Of a stretch of DNA of 64,000 nt, positions 13,843 to 25,776 are shown in pieces. The stretch lies in NCBI GenBank assembly GCA_949318235.1, contig OX439130.1:40253260-40317259 (forward strand), read 5' to 3'. The number at the start of each line of letters is the position of its first letter. Position 1 is the stretch's first letter. The translations under genes and the position numbers were made by a program. The notes under the pieces are model-generated. The model searched no databases and had not been told where the DNA came from. It saw only the letters and a list, made by a program, of their open reading frames with translations. The DNA comes from Ecdyonurus torrentis (taxonomy: Eukaryota > Arthropoda > Insecta > Ephemeroptera > Heptageniidae).

Positions 13843-14239
13843 CAAATAAATCATTCTGATGAAATTATTAAAATCTTCTTCTAAAAATTCAATTTTGATT
13901 AATTTCTCTCTTTATGTAAAAAGTTTTAATAACGACATCATGATTTCAGTTTCAATAATATTAAAACTAAATTTACCTAAAAGAGAGATTGATCAAAATT
14001 CTCTCATCTTTTTTTATCCTTTTTTTTATGTTTAAAAAGAACAAAAGATGATAGTAAAAAAATGAAGTGTGAGATTAAGAAGAGAGAGAGAGAGAGCATT
14101 ATTATGATGATCTTTGGCTCTGGTGATGTTCGAAACTTTGATTACTTTGCTCACTCGAATTAAGATGACACGCGCCGCCCGCCTTCTCTCTCGCTCTGTC
14201 TCTTCAATCTCTTTAACCCTCCCTCACCCTTACTCACAG

Positions 14240-14266
14240 ATATACTCAACTCAAAAGTATTCTTTG
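14240..14266 (+). CDS. Possible 27-nt microexon
   Basis: A long CT-rich tract (about 14183-14233) ends in ACTCACAG (last base 14239). Twenty-seven bases follow, then the donor TTTG|GTAAGA at 14267. The length is a multiple of three, as is usual for coding microexons. The three frames read IYSTQKYSL, or a segment containing ILNSKVFF, or one containing YTQLKSIL; I recognise none of them. It lies 440 bases beyond ratchet-type site 1 on the same strand. The chance of a false positive is substantial, since CT-rich tracts are common here. Confidence 0.25.
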
Positions 14267-14272
14267 GTAAGA

Positions 14273-16283
14273 AAAAAAAAAGCGATGATAAAGGAAATTC
14301 GCCAGTAAAATAAAAAGTCAGACACAAAGACGTGCGGCAGTTACAATATTGCTCACATTTTTTTACTCGATCCATTTTCTTGATTTGTTATATAGAAAAG
14401 AATAAGAATGAAAATCGTCTTACAAGTCACGAGTTTGATTTCTTTTATATCTCTATCAATCAAACTTCAACTTATTTTCTAAAAAGAGAAAGAAAAAAAA
14501 ATTATATAAATTGACGTTTTAAATTGGCAACTCATATTTAATGTTTGTGGAAAGTAATTTTTCATCCACAAAGAAAAAAAATATATACTTCTCTTTCTCT
14601 CGTTACGTCTCAATGAAATTGTATATTGACCTTCAAGTAATGCAGGATCAATCGAGAAATGAATAGCTATCGATCATGAAATGACTGCTTTTTAGCGTTA
14701 AAGTAAATTTAAAAAAATGAAATAACCACAAAATTCTTTAAAACATAATATTTAAAACATTTTAAAATATAATATAATAATTGACGTTAAATACATTACT
14801 AAAAAATATTTCAACTGACATAAATTTAAATTTGAAAAAAAAAAAATCTTGAATCAAATTTCAAAATAAATTTATAACATCCTTTTTAACATTTTTATTC
14901 CCTTTTGCACGTTAAATTTTTAATATCTTCTTACTATATCCATTTATCAAATCCTTATATATACACACACACACATACTATATACATAAAAAAAGTTCAC
15001 ACCATAAAAAATCACATTAAACACTATGTAATAGGACATCCCATAAATATTTAAATTTGTCATTTTTTTTGTTTACTAAAAAAAATTGTTAAAGAGGGGG
15101 AAAATATTTATAATGATATTTACAAGGAAATAAATAATCTTAGAGCAAAGAGTATCTTAAGATATATTCACTTTAGTATTTTTTTTTTTTTTAATGCTCC
15201 CTAAATGTTTAAAACGAATACGGAAATGGGCGGTATTGCTTGGCACGCGACCGCGAATGTCTCCCCCTCTTTTTTTGGTGCTTCTTTTCTCTCTTCCCCC
15301 CCAAGTACCACAAACAACTACAGTGGTGTATAAGAATCTTTTACTTAGCCCTCTATACCTTGAACATGTCGAACTTTTACAGAGGGTAACTAACTAATGA
15401 AGCAGCTCGTAAGCTTATATCGTACCACTTGGTACCTTAAGTATTAATAACATACATCAAACTTTCATAATAGTATGCAAAAATATTATTATGTAATGAT
15501 GCAATAACATAATGCATGTAAGTTCTATAGGTGTATATAATGGATTTTAGTTTGAAGTAATTTGACAGTTTTTTCAGAATCAAGTTTCCCGATTAAAGAT
15601 GTATCTTTGACATTTTGCAAAAGGGCTAAATTCTCACACGTTTTTAACATTAAGGATGTTGTCTTTACTTTTTGACGATTTTTATTCAATACGCTGGAAT
15701 CTTGGCTCTAATACTTCTTTCTTCAAAATATTCTTTAGTTATATAAACATTCATCATCGATTTTCTAATAAATAAATGATAACAGTAATTAATGAAAAGC
15801 AGAATTTCAATATTATTTGAAGAGTGGCATTATTTACTCAAAACTTAGCGTCTTATGACACAGCAGCAATGGTACATCTGATATATTCTTGTAACGATTT
15901 CATTCTATTAGAAAAGTATTGATAACTATAGGCATCTTCTCTCCCATCCCACTGGTAGTAAATTAAACACAAACACTTGCTTATCCAGTAAATACCGTAC
16001 ATAAAAAGCTCAATTAACACTCTCTCCTTGCTCTTCTCCCTTTTTTTTCTGTTGTAGCAATCAAACGTAGTATTTCAATTAACGTAAGGCAAAGTTTTGT
16101 GGGAGAGATAATATATAAAATTGGCTGCTGTATTGCTACGAGTGTGTGTGTGTGTGTGATGAAATAAAATGCTTGGTCAAACATTGACTTACCGTGGTCA
16201 GTAAATGTATGAATAAAACATGCAGCTGCCTTTTGTACACTGCAGGGTGAGAGAGAAAAATAAACTTTGTTTTACTTTATTTA
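14273..16283. other. AT-rich spacer, no gene seen
   Basis: Contains a short (CA)n near 14964, a T-run at 15181-15192, a slightly GC-richer patch at 15220-15320 with no supported reading frame, and (GT)n at 16141-16158. Confidence 0.5.
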
Positions 16284-17020
<737 letters not shown>

Positions 17021-17029
17021 TTCAGAAAG

Positions 17030-17180
17030 GCGTTTTATTATGAAAATTGGAGAATGTCTGACGTACGCGTTAGCCTGCGTGGCGCTGTTGGTTGCATACA
17101 TACAGTTAGACGCAGGGGTAATGTAGTGTGAAGTCAAAACATACGCTAGGCGTATACCAGGCCATAGGGGGCTCATGCAT
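17030..17180. other. Complex, GC-richer island 1
   Basis: About 150 bases of mixed composition, with words such as GTACGCGTTAGCCTGCGTGG, in very AT-rich surroundings. No coding frame is convincing. It could be a conserved regulatory element or a fragment of an unrecognised repeat. Confidence 0.3.
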
Positions 17181-17760
17181 CAAACCAACAAACGACTTAT
17201 CTAATATTTGAGGGCGAGAGAGAAAGAAAGAAAAATCTACTTCTGACTAACATTTAAACGCTTTTGTATGAATTTTGATTTACTGTTATATCATTCTTAC
17301 GTTCATTTATATTCGTGGTGTTTGAGACTGTGTTTTTTTATATATACGTAGATCTGGTGGAATAATAATATAATGGAATCGATTTATGATGGTCTTTACA
17401 CTTCTATAAAATAAAATTGACTATTTTCTTGATTGCAATAAATAAAAGAATGAAAACATCATCAAGTGTCTTAATTAAGAAAAGTAGAGAAGTGTTGAAA
17501 AGTAAAGAAAAATATTTAAAATATGGATGATAAACTGTGTAAACCATTGCAAATAAAGTCAGTTTTTATATAGAACTATTTATTTTTTATACTAAAACGT
17601 ATGTAGGGGGGGAAAATCTGTGCTATATGATAAATTTACAATAGTGACGTTCGATAAAGTGCATTGTTTATTAGTTTTGTTTGTTGTGTTGTTTATGTCA
17701 GATGTTATTATTATTTGGTAGCTGCATCAGAACAGCAGCGCATATATATAGGATGTCAAT
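17181..17760. other. AT-rich spacer, no gene seen
   Basis: Nothing recognised beyond short GA-rich runs at the left edge. Confidence 0.5.
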
Positions 17761-17789
17761 AATATTTTGATGTTTATTAGAGTGACACG

Positions 17790-17995
17790 GGCATTAATCA
17801 GTAAGCCACGTGGAGCTAGGCAGGGAGAACGTGATGGATGGAGCTCACTCTCTCTCTCTCTTTCCCCCCTGGCGCTCTGTACTGCCACGTAGCGCCACCG
17901 TATAGCGCCTTCACATTGCGTGCGCACGAGACCTGCATGCATGAATATTTACACCAGATTAAATATCCTCCTGCTGCTACCACTGTGCAGCACTT
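17790..17995. promoter_or_regulatory. GC-richer island 2 with CTCF-like motif
   Basis: A mixed-composition island. TAGCGCCACCG at 17890-17900 is, on the minus strand, CGGTGGCGCTA, close to the animal CTCF core (AGRKGGCGC). A second AGCGCC follows 13 bases later and CACGTGG lies near 17808. Function is inferred from motif similarity only. Confidence 0.3.
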
Positions 17996-18001
17996 CACCA
18001 C

Positions 18002-18215
18002 GCTTTTTTTTTTTTTTTTTTTTTTTTGTCTGCAAGCTACACCAAAGCTAAATTAATAAATAATTGTAAAAGACCTGTTATATTAAATGGCAGAGAACGA
18101 AAAAGGAAAGGAGAGAGTGAGAAACAAATACAGGAGTTTCATTTTGTATCGCGTGTTTTTTTTCTTTTCAAACTGCAACTTAAAAAAGTGCATTTTTGTT
18201 TACATGTTTTCTTTT

Positions 18216-18253
<38 letters not shown>

Positions 18254-19389
18254 AAGGCATTGGTTTTTATTTTAATCAAGGTTTTTAAAACAGTTCCATT
18301 TACTTTTTCAGTTTTCTGCAAATAATTTTTCCTGCTTAAAAAAACATTACATTACATAACTTTTTTTTTTTTTTTTTTTTTTTTTTCTTACCAGACGGAG
18401 TATATTATACAATATTGTTTTGGTGGACATGCAATATTTCCATATTTATTGTTAACCTTAACCTTAAGTTCCTGTCACTATTTATTTTAGAGTCACATGT
18501 CTAAGACCTGTAAATAAAAAGACGCATTTCCACGCTATAAACAATATAAAATAACTTTATAATTAAAAGTTGTTTGATAAAGAAAATATTATTACATAAT
18601 ATTATGATATATATTATATGAATATAATAATATAATAAACTTAAGTTTGAAAATTTAAAACAATTAAAATGTTTATGATGTTTGTATACGTTACTCGTGT
18701 TATGTATACAAGACTACAAAAAAGTATTAAAATTAAATAAAGTATTAAAATTTTGTGTATAGTGATAATGAAAGTACGTTAAATGTCGTAAAATGTTACG
18801 TATACATTTTGCACGCAATGTTCCATATTATATATAAATGTAAGTAAGAGGAGAGCCAAGTAAATATTTGTCTGTACACCAAAGTACAAACCTGGACAAA
18901 AATATGATGACTTGCACACAATTTGTCGTTAGTTGAGATTGGTTAGGGTGAATATATGGATTGAATTTTTGGAAAGAAAGTATAATAATAATAAAAATAT
19001 ATGGTCGGGAATTCATTTGTTAGTAAGTCTCAATTTTTATTATTATTATTATTTTTTTTTTTTTGGCAGACGTGTTAATAAAAACTTAAAAAGTTAATAT
19101 CTATTCAACCAATAAAGTTAAAGACTTAAAATTTAAAAATGTGTATACCTATACATAGGGTACAAGATTGGACTCGATGGTAGCATCAAAAATGCTCTCA
19201 ACTTAATAGTTATCAAAGTGCCAACAATTGAGAATCAACCTTTTCTCATTTTTTTAACAAAAATGATCGCGCTCACACTCAACTCATTTTATATATATTT
19301 TAGTATGATATTTTACTTCAATTTTTTTTAATGGCGCTGATTTAAGTAGATAACTTATTATTATTATAATATCATTGTTATTTAATATA
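18002..19389. other. AT-rich spacer with T homopolymers
   Basis: T-runs at 18005-18027, 18221-18249 and 18361-18386. The open frames crossing them are homopolymer artefacts (Phe or Lys runs). Nothing else recognised. Confidence 0.55.
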
Positions 19390-19716
19390 AAAGGAATAGA
19401 CCAGAAGAAAACATGAGCATTTATATCACAAAACACTTGATGGGACTTACATAAGTAACATTAGTTTGTCTCAAAACCCAACTGTAGCTCCTTAGCAGCG
19501 ATCAGAAATTTTCGATTTATGCAACCCGCACAACATTATTTTACTAATTTTTGCATGTTTCTTACGTCAGAAACATGAATAGTCACGCAAATTGCATACT
19601 TTACAGTATTTTCACGCTCTCGTGGGGCTAGTAAAAATTGTCATCCATTTTGAAGTTCCCATTTCGTGTTTATTCATTAAAAAGCACATGTTGTTTTATG
19701 TGATCTATGGCTTTAA
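19390..19716 (+). mobile_element. MITE family B, copy 1
   Basis: It begins AAAGGAATAGACCAGAAG and ends GTGATCTATGGCTTTAA, imperfect inverted ends about 327 bases apart. The interior is collinear with the copy at 22203, including ATGCAACCCGCACAAC, a TACGTCAGAAAC block (the octamer is mutated to TTACGTCA here) and a right subterminal AAGCACATGTTGTTTTATG. No ORF, so it is non-autonomous. Confidence 0.85.
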
Positions 19717-20480
19717 ATAAATTTTTGACTTAAGTTGAATAATATGCTGAAATATTTGCCCAGAGATGTACAGTATGTACGAGTACATATTCACGTCACA
19801 TATTATGTACCACCTTCTCTCTTAACCTCCCTCCCATGTATGTACACATATATACATAAGCGTCACCTCAAACACTTATAACTTGTCCAAGTTTTTGCAC
19901 ACATATAAACTCAACGTATGTAAACAAAATGGGATAGGAGAAAAGATCATGAAAACGTCTCTTATTTTTATGACCTTACTTAATAAAGTAAAGTCTTCTT
20001 TTCATAATCAAAAATGCAATGAAATGAGAGGGAGGGAGAGTGAAAATTCAATAATATGATCGTCCAGTCACGTCTGGTCGCAACACGTGTTGGTTAATTG
20101 AAGAGAACACGTGGCCACACGTGTCAATTCACATTAAAATTATGAGTTTATTACACATTGCAATCATTATTTTAATTAACTTTGATGCAATGGACTGGAC
20201 TTAAGTCGTAATAAATTTAACGGTTATTATTTGTAATGATGAGGGTTGGAGGTTGATTTGTTGATTTATTTCAAATGGTAGAAAATTTGATCTCTCTGAA
20301 TTAAACGTGGATTGAGCAATAGATGGGCAAATAGTTGACTTCAACATATTGAACTTTGGAGATGGAGATCAAATTAAGATCCAGTCGGCACTTATAATAA
20401 ATATATAAAATGTATGTAACCTAGTTTAAAAAAAGCACTTCATAATAAGTAACAACACTGATTTCTGTAAATTCATATCC
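19717..20480. other. AT-rich spacer, no gene seen
   Basis: Contains three copies of ACACGTG or CACGTGT at 20080-20125 (E-box-like) in otherwise plain DNA. Confidence 0.4.
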
Positions 20481-20797
20481 TGAAAGGCGCAGAACACCTT
20501 GAACAAAAAACTTGCCTAATATCCTAACATACCTAAATATCGTCTTTAATTTGGCCGGAGTCATTGATTTCTTATTTATTTTCCATTCACAAAATGTCAG
20601 TTGCGGGTTTATTGCGTCACAGTTCGCCTGTTTCCGCGCGCGTGGACCAGGCGAGCTGTGACGTAGTAAACCCGCAACTGACATTTTGTGAATGGAAAAT
20701 AAATTAGAAATCAATAACTCCGGCCAAATTAAAGATGATATTTAGGTATGTTAGGATATTAGGCAAGTTTTTTGTTCAAGGTGTTCTACGTCTTTAA
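20481..20797. mobile_element. Foldback MITE, family A, copy 2
   Basis: Ends AAAGGCGCAGAACACCTTG and CAAGGTGTTCTACGTCTTTAA are inverted repeats, and inverted similarity continues to a CG-rich centre (TTTCCGCGCGCGTGG). Right flank TTAA, left flank altered to TGAA. The octamer of copy 1 is changed to TGACGTAG. The minus-strand open frame across the element is incidental. Confidence 0.85.
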
Positions 20798-20989
20798 TGA
20801 CTTTGCGTGCCAACTTGGGACATATTTTGAAGTTCGATTTGTTTACATTAATAATACAATTTTCACATTATACAAATTTACGTTATAAACAAAGATATAT
20901 ACTAAAACTATTTTAACTTTGAGTAAAATCCAACATAATCATAAAAGTAATTTAATATAGTGTTGGTACCTCTCGCATATAGTGATGAA

Positions 20990-21200
20990 ATCGATGCCAT
21001 TATAGTGAAAATTTTCATGTTGACCCCACCACTGACCCTGTGTAGGGCAGGGCAAAGAGGTCCAGGGGGCGGTCACGCAGGGACACTAACAGTAATTAAC
21101 TGCAGCTACCACCAAGTGGCTCCGCGCGGCTATTGTTTTACTTTCCAACCCTCTCATACCTCTTTACTACCACATTATATACACTTTGGGCGATTTTAAA
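20990..21200. promoter_or_regulatory. GC-richer island 3 with CTCF-like and homeodomain-like sites
   Basis: A mixed-composition island containing AGTAATTAACTGCAGC (a TAATTA homeodomain-type core) and CCACCAAGTGGC at 21109-21120, one base from the CTCF core CCASYAGRKGGC. A 79-codon open frame spans it but has no recognisable domain. A regulatory role is an inference. Confidence 0.3.
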
Positions 21201-21399
21201 ACTTTAAAAAATCGATATTTTTATAATACAAAAAAAAATGTTCTCTTTCTAATTTTAAACTAGAATAACTGTATATTATAAATTAAATGTTTAAAATTTT
21301 AAAATTATGCAAAAATTTGTTTTAAAATTTTTGTTAGTTAATTAACATCGATATTTAAATATTTGTTTTAAAAAAAATCGATGTTCTATGTAATGTAAC

Positions 21400-21600
21400 T
21401 ACTCTACGGTTAGTTGCGGCAGTAGGGAGTTACAAATGAGTGATGGTACCCTTGGGAGTGTGAAAAAAGCGAAGGTTTCTCTCGCCCCGTGCGGACAGCT
21501 ATACCTCTATATATATATACTGGCCATGCAGGCTAATGCGGAGAAATTTTCACTACGCACGGAGTCTAAAATAATAACCTATGACCTGTGAGAGGTTACA
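21400..21600. other. Complex, GC-richer island 4
   Basis: A mixed-composition stretch with no good coding frame and no repeat match elsewhere in the window. Could be conserved non-coding DNA. Confidence 0.25.
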
Positions 21601-22202
21601 ATCATAAAACATATTTCAACACGTATAAAAATTATTATCATGTGATAATTTTGATAAGTGTAAAAATTATCTAGAATTAATGTTTGTATGTTTCATGATT
21701 TATTTACTCTAGACGCAATGATAATTAGGTATAATGTATATTATAGTTTACCGCATCATTTCATGCATTCTACAAAATAATATTCTCTGTCATACTGTGT
21801 TTAAATCTGTTTGTGCAGTGGTTAACATTTTTATTGCTCTCATTTATTTTACTAAACCTTTTTTTTTCTTTTTTTTTTTATTAACTAGTTTATAATTTAG
21901 TACGCCATAATTTACAGGACTATATTTTGTTTCTATATAGTAACAATAACGTGTAATTTTACATAAAATACTGAGCCGTATAACAGTTTGAAAGTACTGT
22001 ACGCAATATTGAGATTTTACTACGATTTTATCTATTTTCCAATACGTGACTGTTTTAACTTTGTCAAGAAGATAGAAAAAAAATGTAAAAGCGTCGCAAC
22101 TTTTAGACAAATGGAATGAATGGCAGTTGAATATGTTTTAATTTTTGCTTCAATTACTTAAAATTGTGTTAAGTGTTCCTAATTTCAATTTTCAAACATT
22201 AG
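21601..22202. other. AT-rich spacer, no gene seen
   Basis: Nothing recognised. The minus-strand open frame near 21844-22110 is AT-rich and has no domain. Confidence 0.5.
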
Positions 22203-22548
22203 TTAAAGGAATAGACCAGAAGAAAACGTATGCATTTATATACCTCAAAACACTTGATGGGACTTACATAAATAACTTTAATTTGTCTCAAAACCCAACT
22301 GTAGCTCCGTAGCAGTGATCAGAAAATTTCAATTTATGCAACCCACACAACATTTTTTTTACTAATTTTTGCATGTTTCTGACGTCAGAAACATGAATAG
22401 TCATGCAAATTACATACTTTACAGTATCTTCACGCTCTCTCGTGGGGCTACATTAGCATTCTAGTAAAAATTGTCATCAGTTTTGAAGATCCCATTTCGT
22501 GTTTATTCATTAAAAAGCACATGTTGTTTTATGTGGTCTATGGCTTAA
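22203..22548 (+). mobile_element. MITE family B, copy 2 (best preserved)
   Basis: TTAA is present at both ends, with inverted termini AGGAATAGACCAG and GTGGTCTATGGCT. The centre carries the perfect palindrome TTTCTGACGTCAGAAA (22376-22391), and GGGGCTACATTAGCATTC lies in the right half. About 346 bases, no ORF. Confidence 0.88.
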
Positions 22549-23850
22549 AATACTTTTTTTTTAAACTAGAGGCTGAAGCTAAAATAGTTTAACAAATACG
22601 AAAGTAGTCAAAATAGGCTTTTCACACACCGCTGTGATTAGCAGGCTGCACCGATAAGTTGCATTAAATTGAAAGGTATTACTTGTGGCATAATATTTCT
22701 GCTTTATTTCGTAATATTTCTAACTGATAAAGACACTCGTAAACTACTTTTAAATACTTCACTTTGAAACAAGTTATGCCTTTAGTCATAGTAAAATTTA
22801 TGAATATTAATAACCGCATTAATTGAGAAATTCTTATATAGTAAAATATTTATGACATAAATTGCGCTTCAAAGATGAATAACTTGATCACAAAACAAAT
22901 GTGCATAAAACTTTACGTAAAATTTTGTCTTTGTTCTTTGAGTAAAGTACACTGAAAAAATTTATAAACTCTATTGCTTTAAACTTCCTTTCAAGTAAAG
23001 CTTCTTAAAAACTTTTAGTGATTAGAAAATCTACAAAAATTTACTAATCGCCTTCAGATTTTAGGCATAGAGCTTTGCTAAAAAGAATATAAAAAAATAA
23101 AAAATGTGTACAAGAAATTATGTTTTAAAAATGCGCTTGGAATAAAATCAGAAAATTGCTTGATACTTGGGGGTATACTTTACCCTGCATTATAGCTTCA
23201 TTATAGTAAGACTAAAAGAGTTTGTGTCAAATATTCTGCATATATGGTGTTTCCTTTTTAAAGTTACCTTCTTCCGAAAGAATTTAAATATTTTTATAAT
23301 ACCAGATTAACTTTAATCTTTCCAAGTAGTGTATAGAATTAAAGCTGCTTTCATTCAAGAAAAGTATTTCATCGTGCTACCTTTGGATCCATTAACACAT
23401 ACTTTATGATGCTCATTTTTTTGGTAACTTAAATTGTTTATATTCTTTCAGTGTAGTTTATTATAAGAAAGGCAGTGAGCAGGCAACTGCAGTGTATAAT
23501 TGCGACAGTTAATGCGCGACTATGAATAATTAAACCCCGCGCGTGGTACAAAACAGTATGAACATAAGCTTTGCAGAGCGAGTGAGTGAGGAGGGTAAGT
23601 GACGTCATAGTCCCTATAGAGTTGATAACATACAGCATGGCAACTATTGTAACTGCACACAACACCCAATCCTATATAACCCATGAATTTATTATCACTA
23701 TTTCAACGTGTACTTTTCATAATTATAACAAAAGACAATATAAATTTAAAATCGATCGCTGTATATTGGAACTTTATTGGTTAAAATCATTCTATGCGGT
23801 GTCATGAGTGCTCAACTGTATAACTTGAAGAAACTGCAATCATGGTTCGT
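22549..23850. other. AT-rich spacer with a possible exon edge near 23594
   Basis: Mostly featureless. The part at 23460-23610 is GC-richer, with CCGCGCGTGG, a strong donor-like GAGG|GTAAGTGACG (junction 23594|23595) and TGACGTCA at 23600-23607. It could be an unrecognised 5' exon, but no open frame or clear acceptor supports it. Confidence 0.35.
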
Positions 23851-24163
23851 ATAGGCGTATAACACCTTGAACAAAAAAGTTGTGTATTATCCTAACAAAC
23901 CTGAACATCAACGTTGATTTGGCCGGAGTCATTGATTTCTAATTTATTTTCCAATCACAAAATGACGCGAGCTGGCACTGACATCACAGCTCGCCTGGTC
24001 CACGCGCGCGTAAAACAAGCGAGTTGTGACGTCGTTGCCGCTCGCGTCATTTTTTGAATGGAAAATAAATTAGAAATCAATGACTACGGCCAAATCAACG
24101 TTGATTTTCAGGTTTGTTAGGATATTGCACAACTTTTTTGTTCAAGGTATTCTACGCCTTTAA
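23851..24163. mobile_element. Foldback MITE, family A, copy 3
   Basis: Ends TAGGCGTATAACACCTTG and CAAGGTATTCTACGCCTTTAA are inverted repeats. Both subterminal blocks and the CG-rich centre (CCACGCGCGCG) match copies 1 and 2. The left TTAA is lost. Confidence 0.85.
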
Positions 24164-24355
24164 GTTCTATTTTAAGTGATTTTACTGTGGCCAAAGTTTA
24201 AATTTTGATTTAAGGGTAACGGTAAAAATTACTGCAAAAGTAATTATAGTTCTGCTTTTATTTATTTTTTATTTACGTATAGTTATTTTGTAATAAAATT
24301 TTTGTAATTGAGCTAAAATTTGTTAACCTAAAAAAAAAACTGCCAAAATAAAAAA

Positions 24356-24358
<3 letters not shown>

Positions 24359-24414
<56 letters not shown>

Positions 24415-24514
24415 TTGGGATGCAGAAATGCGACCGATGAGAAAAATCATGAGGTTTTTACTCATGATTTTTCTCATCGGTCGCATTTCTGCATCCCAAC
24501 ATCGATATATATAT
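24359..24514. repeat. (TA)n array plus perfect long hairpin
   Basis: A (TA)n array (24359-24407) runs into a perfect inverted repeat: arm 24408-24453, 7-base loop GTTTTTA, arm 24461-24506, with further TA pairing on both sides. All 46 positions of the arms pair. The arms are of normal complexity (they include GATGCAGAAATGCGACCGAT). Candidates are a very young MITE inserted at TA, a hairpin RNA locus, or a foldback assembly artefact. Confidence 0.8.
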
Positions 24515-25616
24515 ATTTCCCATTTACAGACTTTTCTACTTTCATGGTTTTAAAAACATAGGAATGTTAGGATATATTTAAAACAAATATAAAAAAAATA
24601 AAATAAAGTTGTATTGAAACTTCAGAATTAATTGTATAAGAATTTATTTTAAAATGTCATCATTTAGGCAATCCATTGAGAGAGAGAGAAAAAAAAGAGA
24701 GAAAGAGAAAGAGTTGAAAAGAGCTCCTTTAAAAATATTAATTAAAATAAATAATTAAATTTACAAAAAACATACACACAATATAATTTTATATAATATA
24801 ACAAACACACACAAAAAAAAATGAAGGTTTCTACGTTTTATATTCAAACAAACAAACCAAAAAGTAGAGCTTATTATGTTTATAAAGCAATGTAAAAATA
24901 ACATGTTAATTACACACAAGTAAAAATTATTTTATTTTACTTCTCTCGTTTCCTACGACGATTATAACATAACAGAAAAAAAAACTATGCCATATACTCA
25001 TGTATGAAAATTATTATAACGCTTTTTTTTTTCGTATATAATAATATATGCATATATAACTTTTTTTATGTCATTAAATATTTAATTGTTTGCCTTCTAC
25101 ATTTTTTCCCACTTGTTTTTGTTTGAGTAAACTTTATCAAGGAGTTTTCTGTGTTATATTTAAATTTAAAAAAATTAATTAGACGCAAATTTACACAGTA
25201 AAAGTTATTTAATTTTGTGAAGTATTCAATAAACACGCATTTTTTTTCTTTTTTTTATTCTATCTTTTTTTAAGTTTGACTTTTATAAAGTGGAAAAGTC
25301 AGTTGTTGTTGTTTTATTTCCAACGTTTTGCTTCGTAAAATCAGTAATATAATCTTAAAATGTCGTATGTATATTTCTATACAAAGTAATTGAACTAACA
25401 AGCGTTGCAATTTCATTGCTACTGAGACTACAAATATATATATATTTTTTTTTTATGTCTATCTTCGTAAACACTGAAAGAAAATTAAACTTTGATATTT
25501 GCAGCTTGTTATAAGACAAATTTTAATTTTTACTTAATTGTAATTTATTTTAGGGCTTAAATTATGTAATAATTTCGTTGCTATTTGGTAACACTATGTC
25601 ATATTTTATTTGCATA
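24515..25616. other. AT-rich spacer, no gene seen
   Basis: Short GA-rich run near 24680-24712; otherwise plain AT-rich DNA. Confidence 0.55.
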
Positions 25617-25776
25617 GTAAGGCCCGCGCAGCCGTCTGATTTTATTTAGTACTAAATTAATTTAAAAAAATAAGCCGCTGTGATTGGCTGAAGGTCGACT
25701 CTCAGCCAATCACAGCGGCTTATTTTTTTAAATTAATTTAGTACTAAATAAAACAAGACGGCTGCGCGGGCCTTAA
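25617..25776. mobile_element. Near-perfect hairpin MITE, family C
   Basis: A 160-base inverted repeat with about 73-base arms that differ at only two adjacent positions, separated by a short loop around GGTCGACTC. The ends read TAAGGCCCGCGCAGCCGTCT and its complement. The flank is TTAA on the right and GTAA on the left. The inner arms carry CCGCTGTGATTGGCTG, with an inverted CCAAT box in each. Such high arm identity suggests a young insertion or conversion between the arms. No ORF. Confidence 0.85.

Noticed and set aside
20421..20714. 97-codon minus-strand open frame
   Set aside because: Lies mostly within foldback MITE family A copy 2; no domain.
24408..24506. Pre-microRNA interpretation of the perfect hairpin
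   Set aside because: Arms are too long and too perfect for a typical animal pre-miRNA; a MITE, siRNA hairpin or artefact is more likely.
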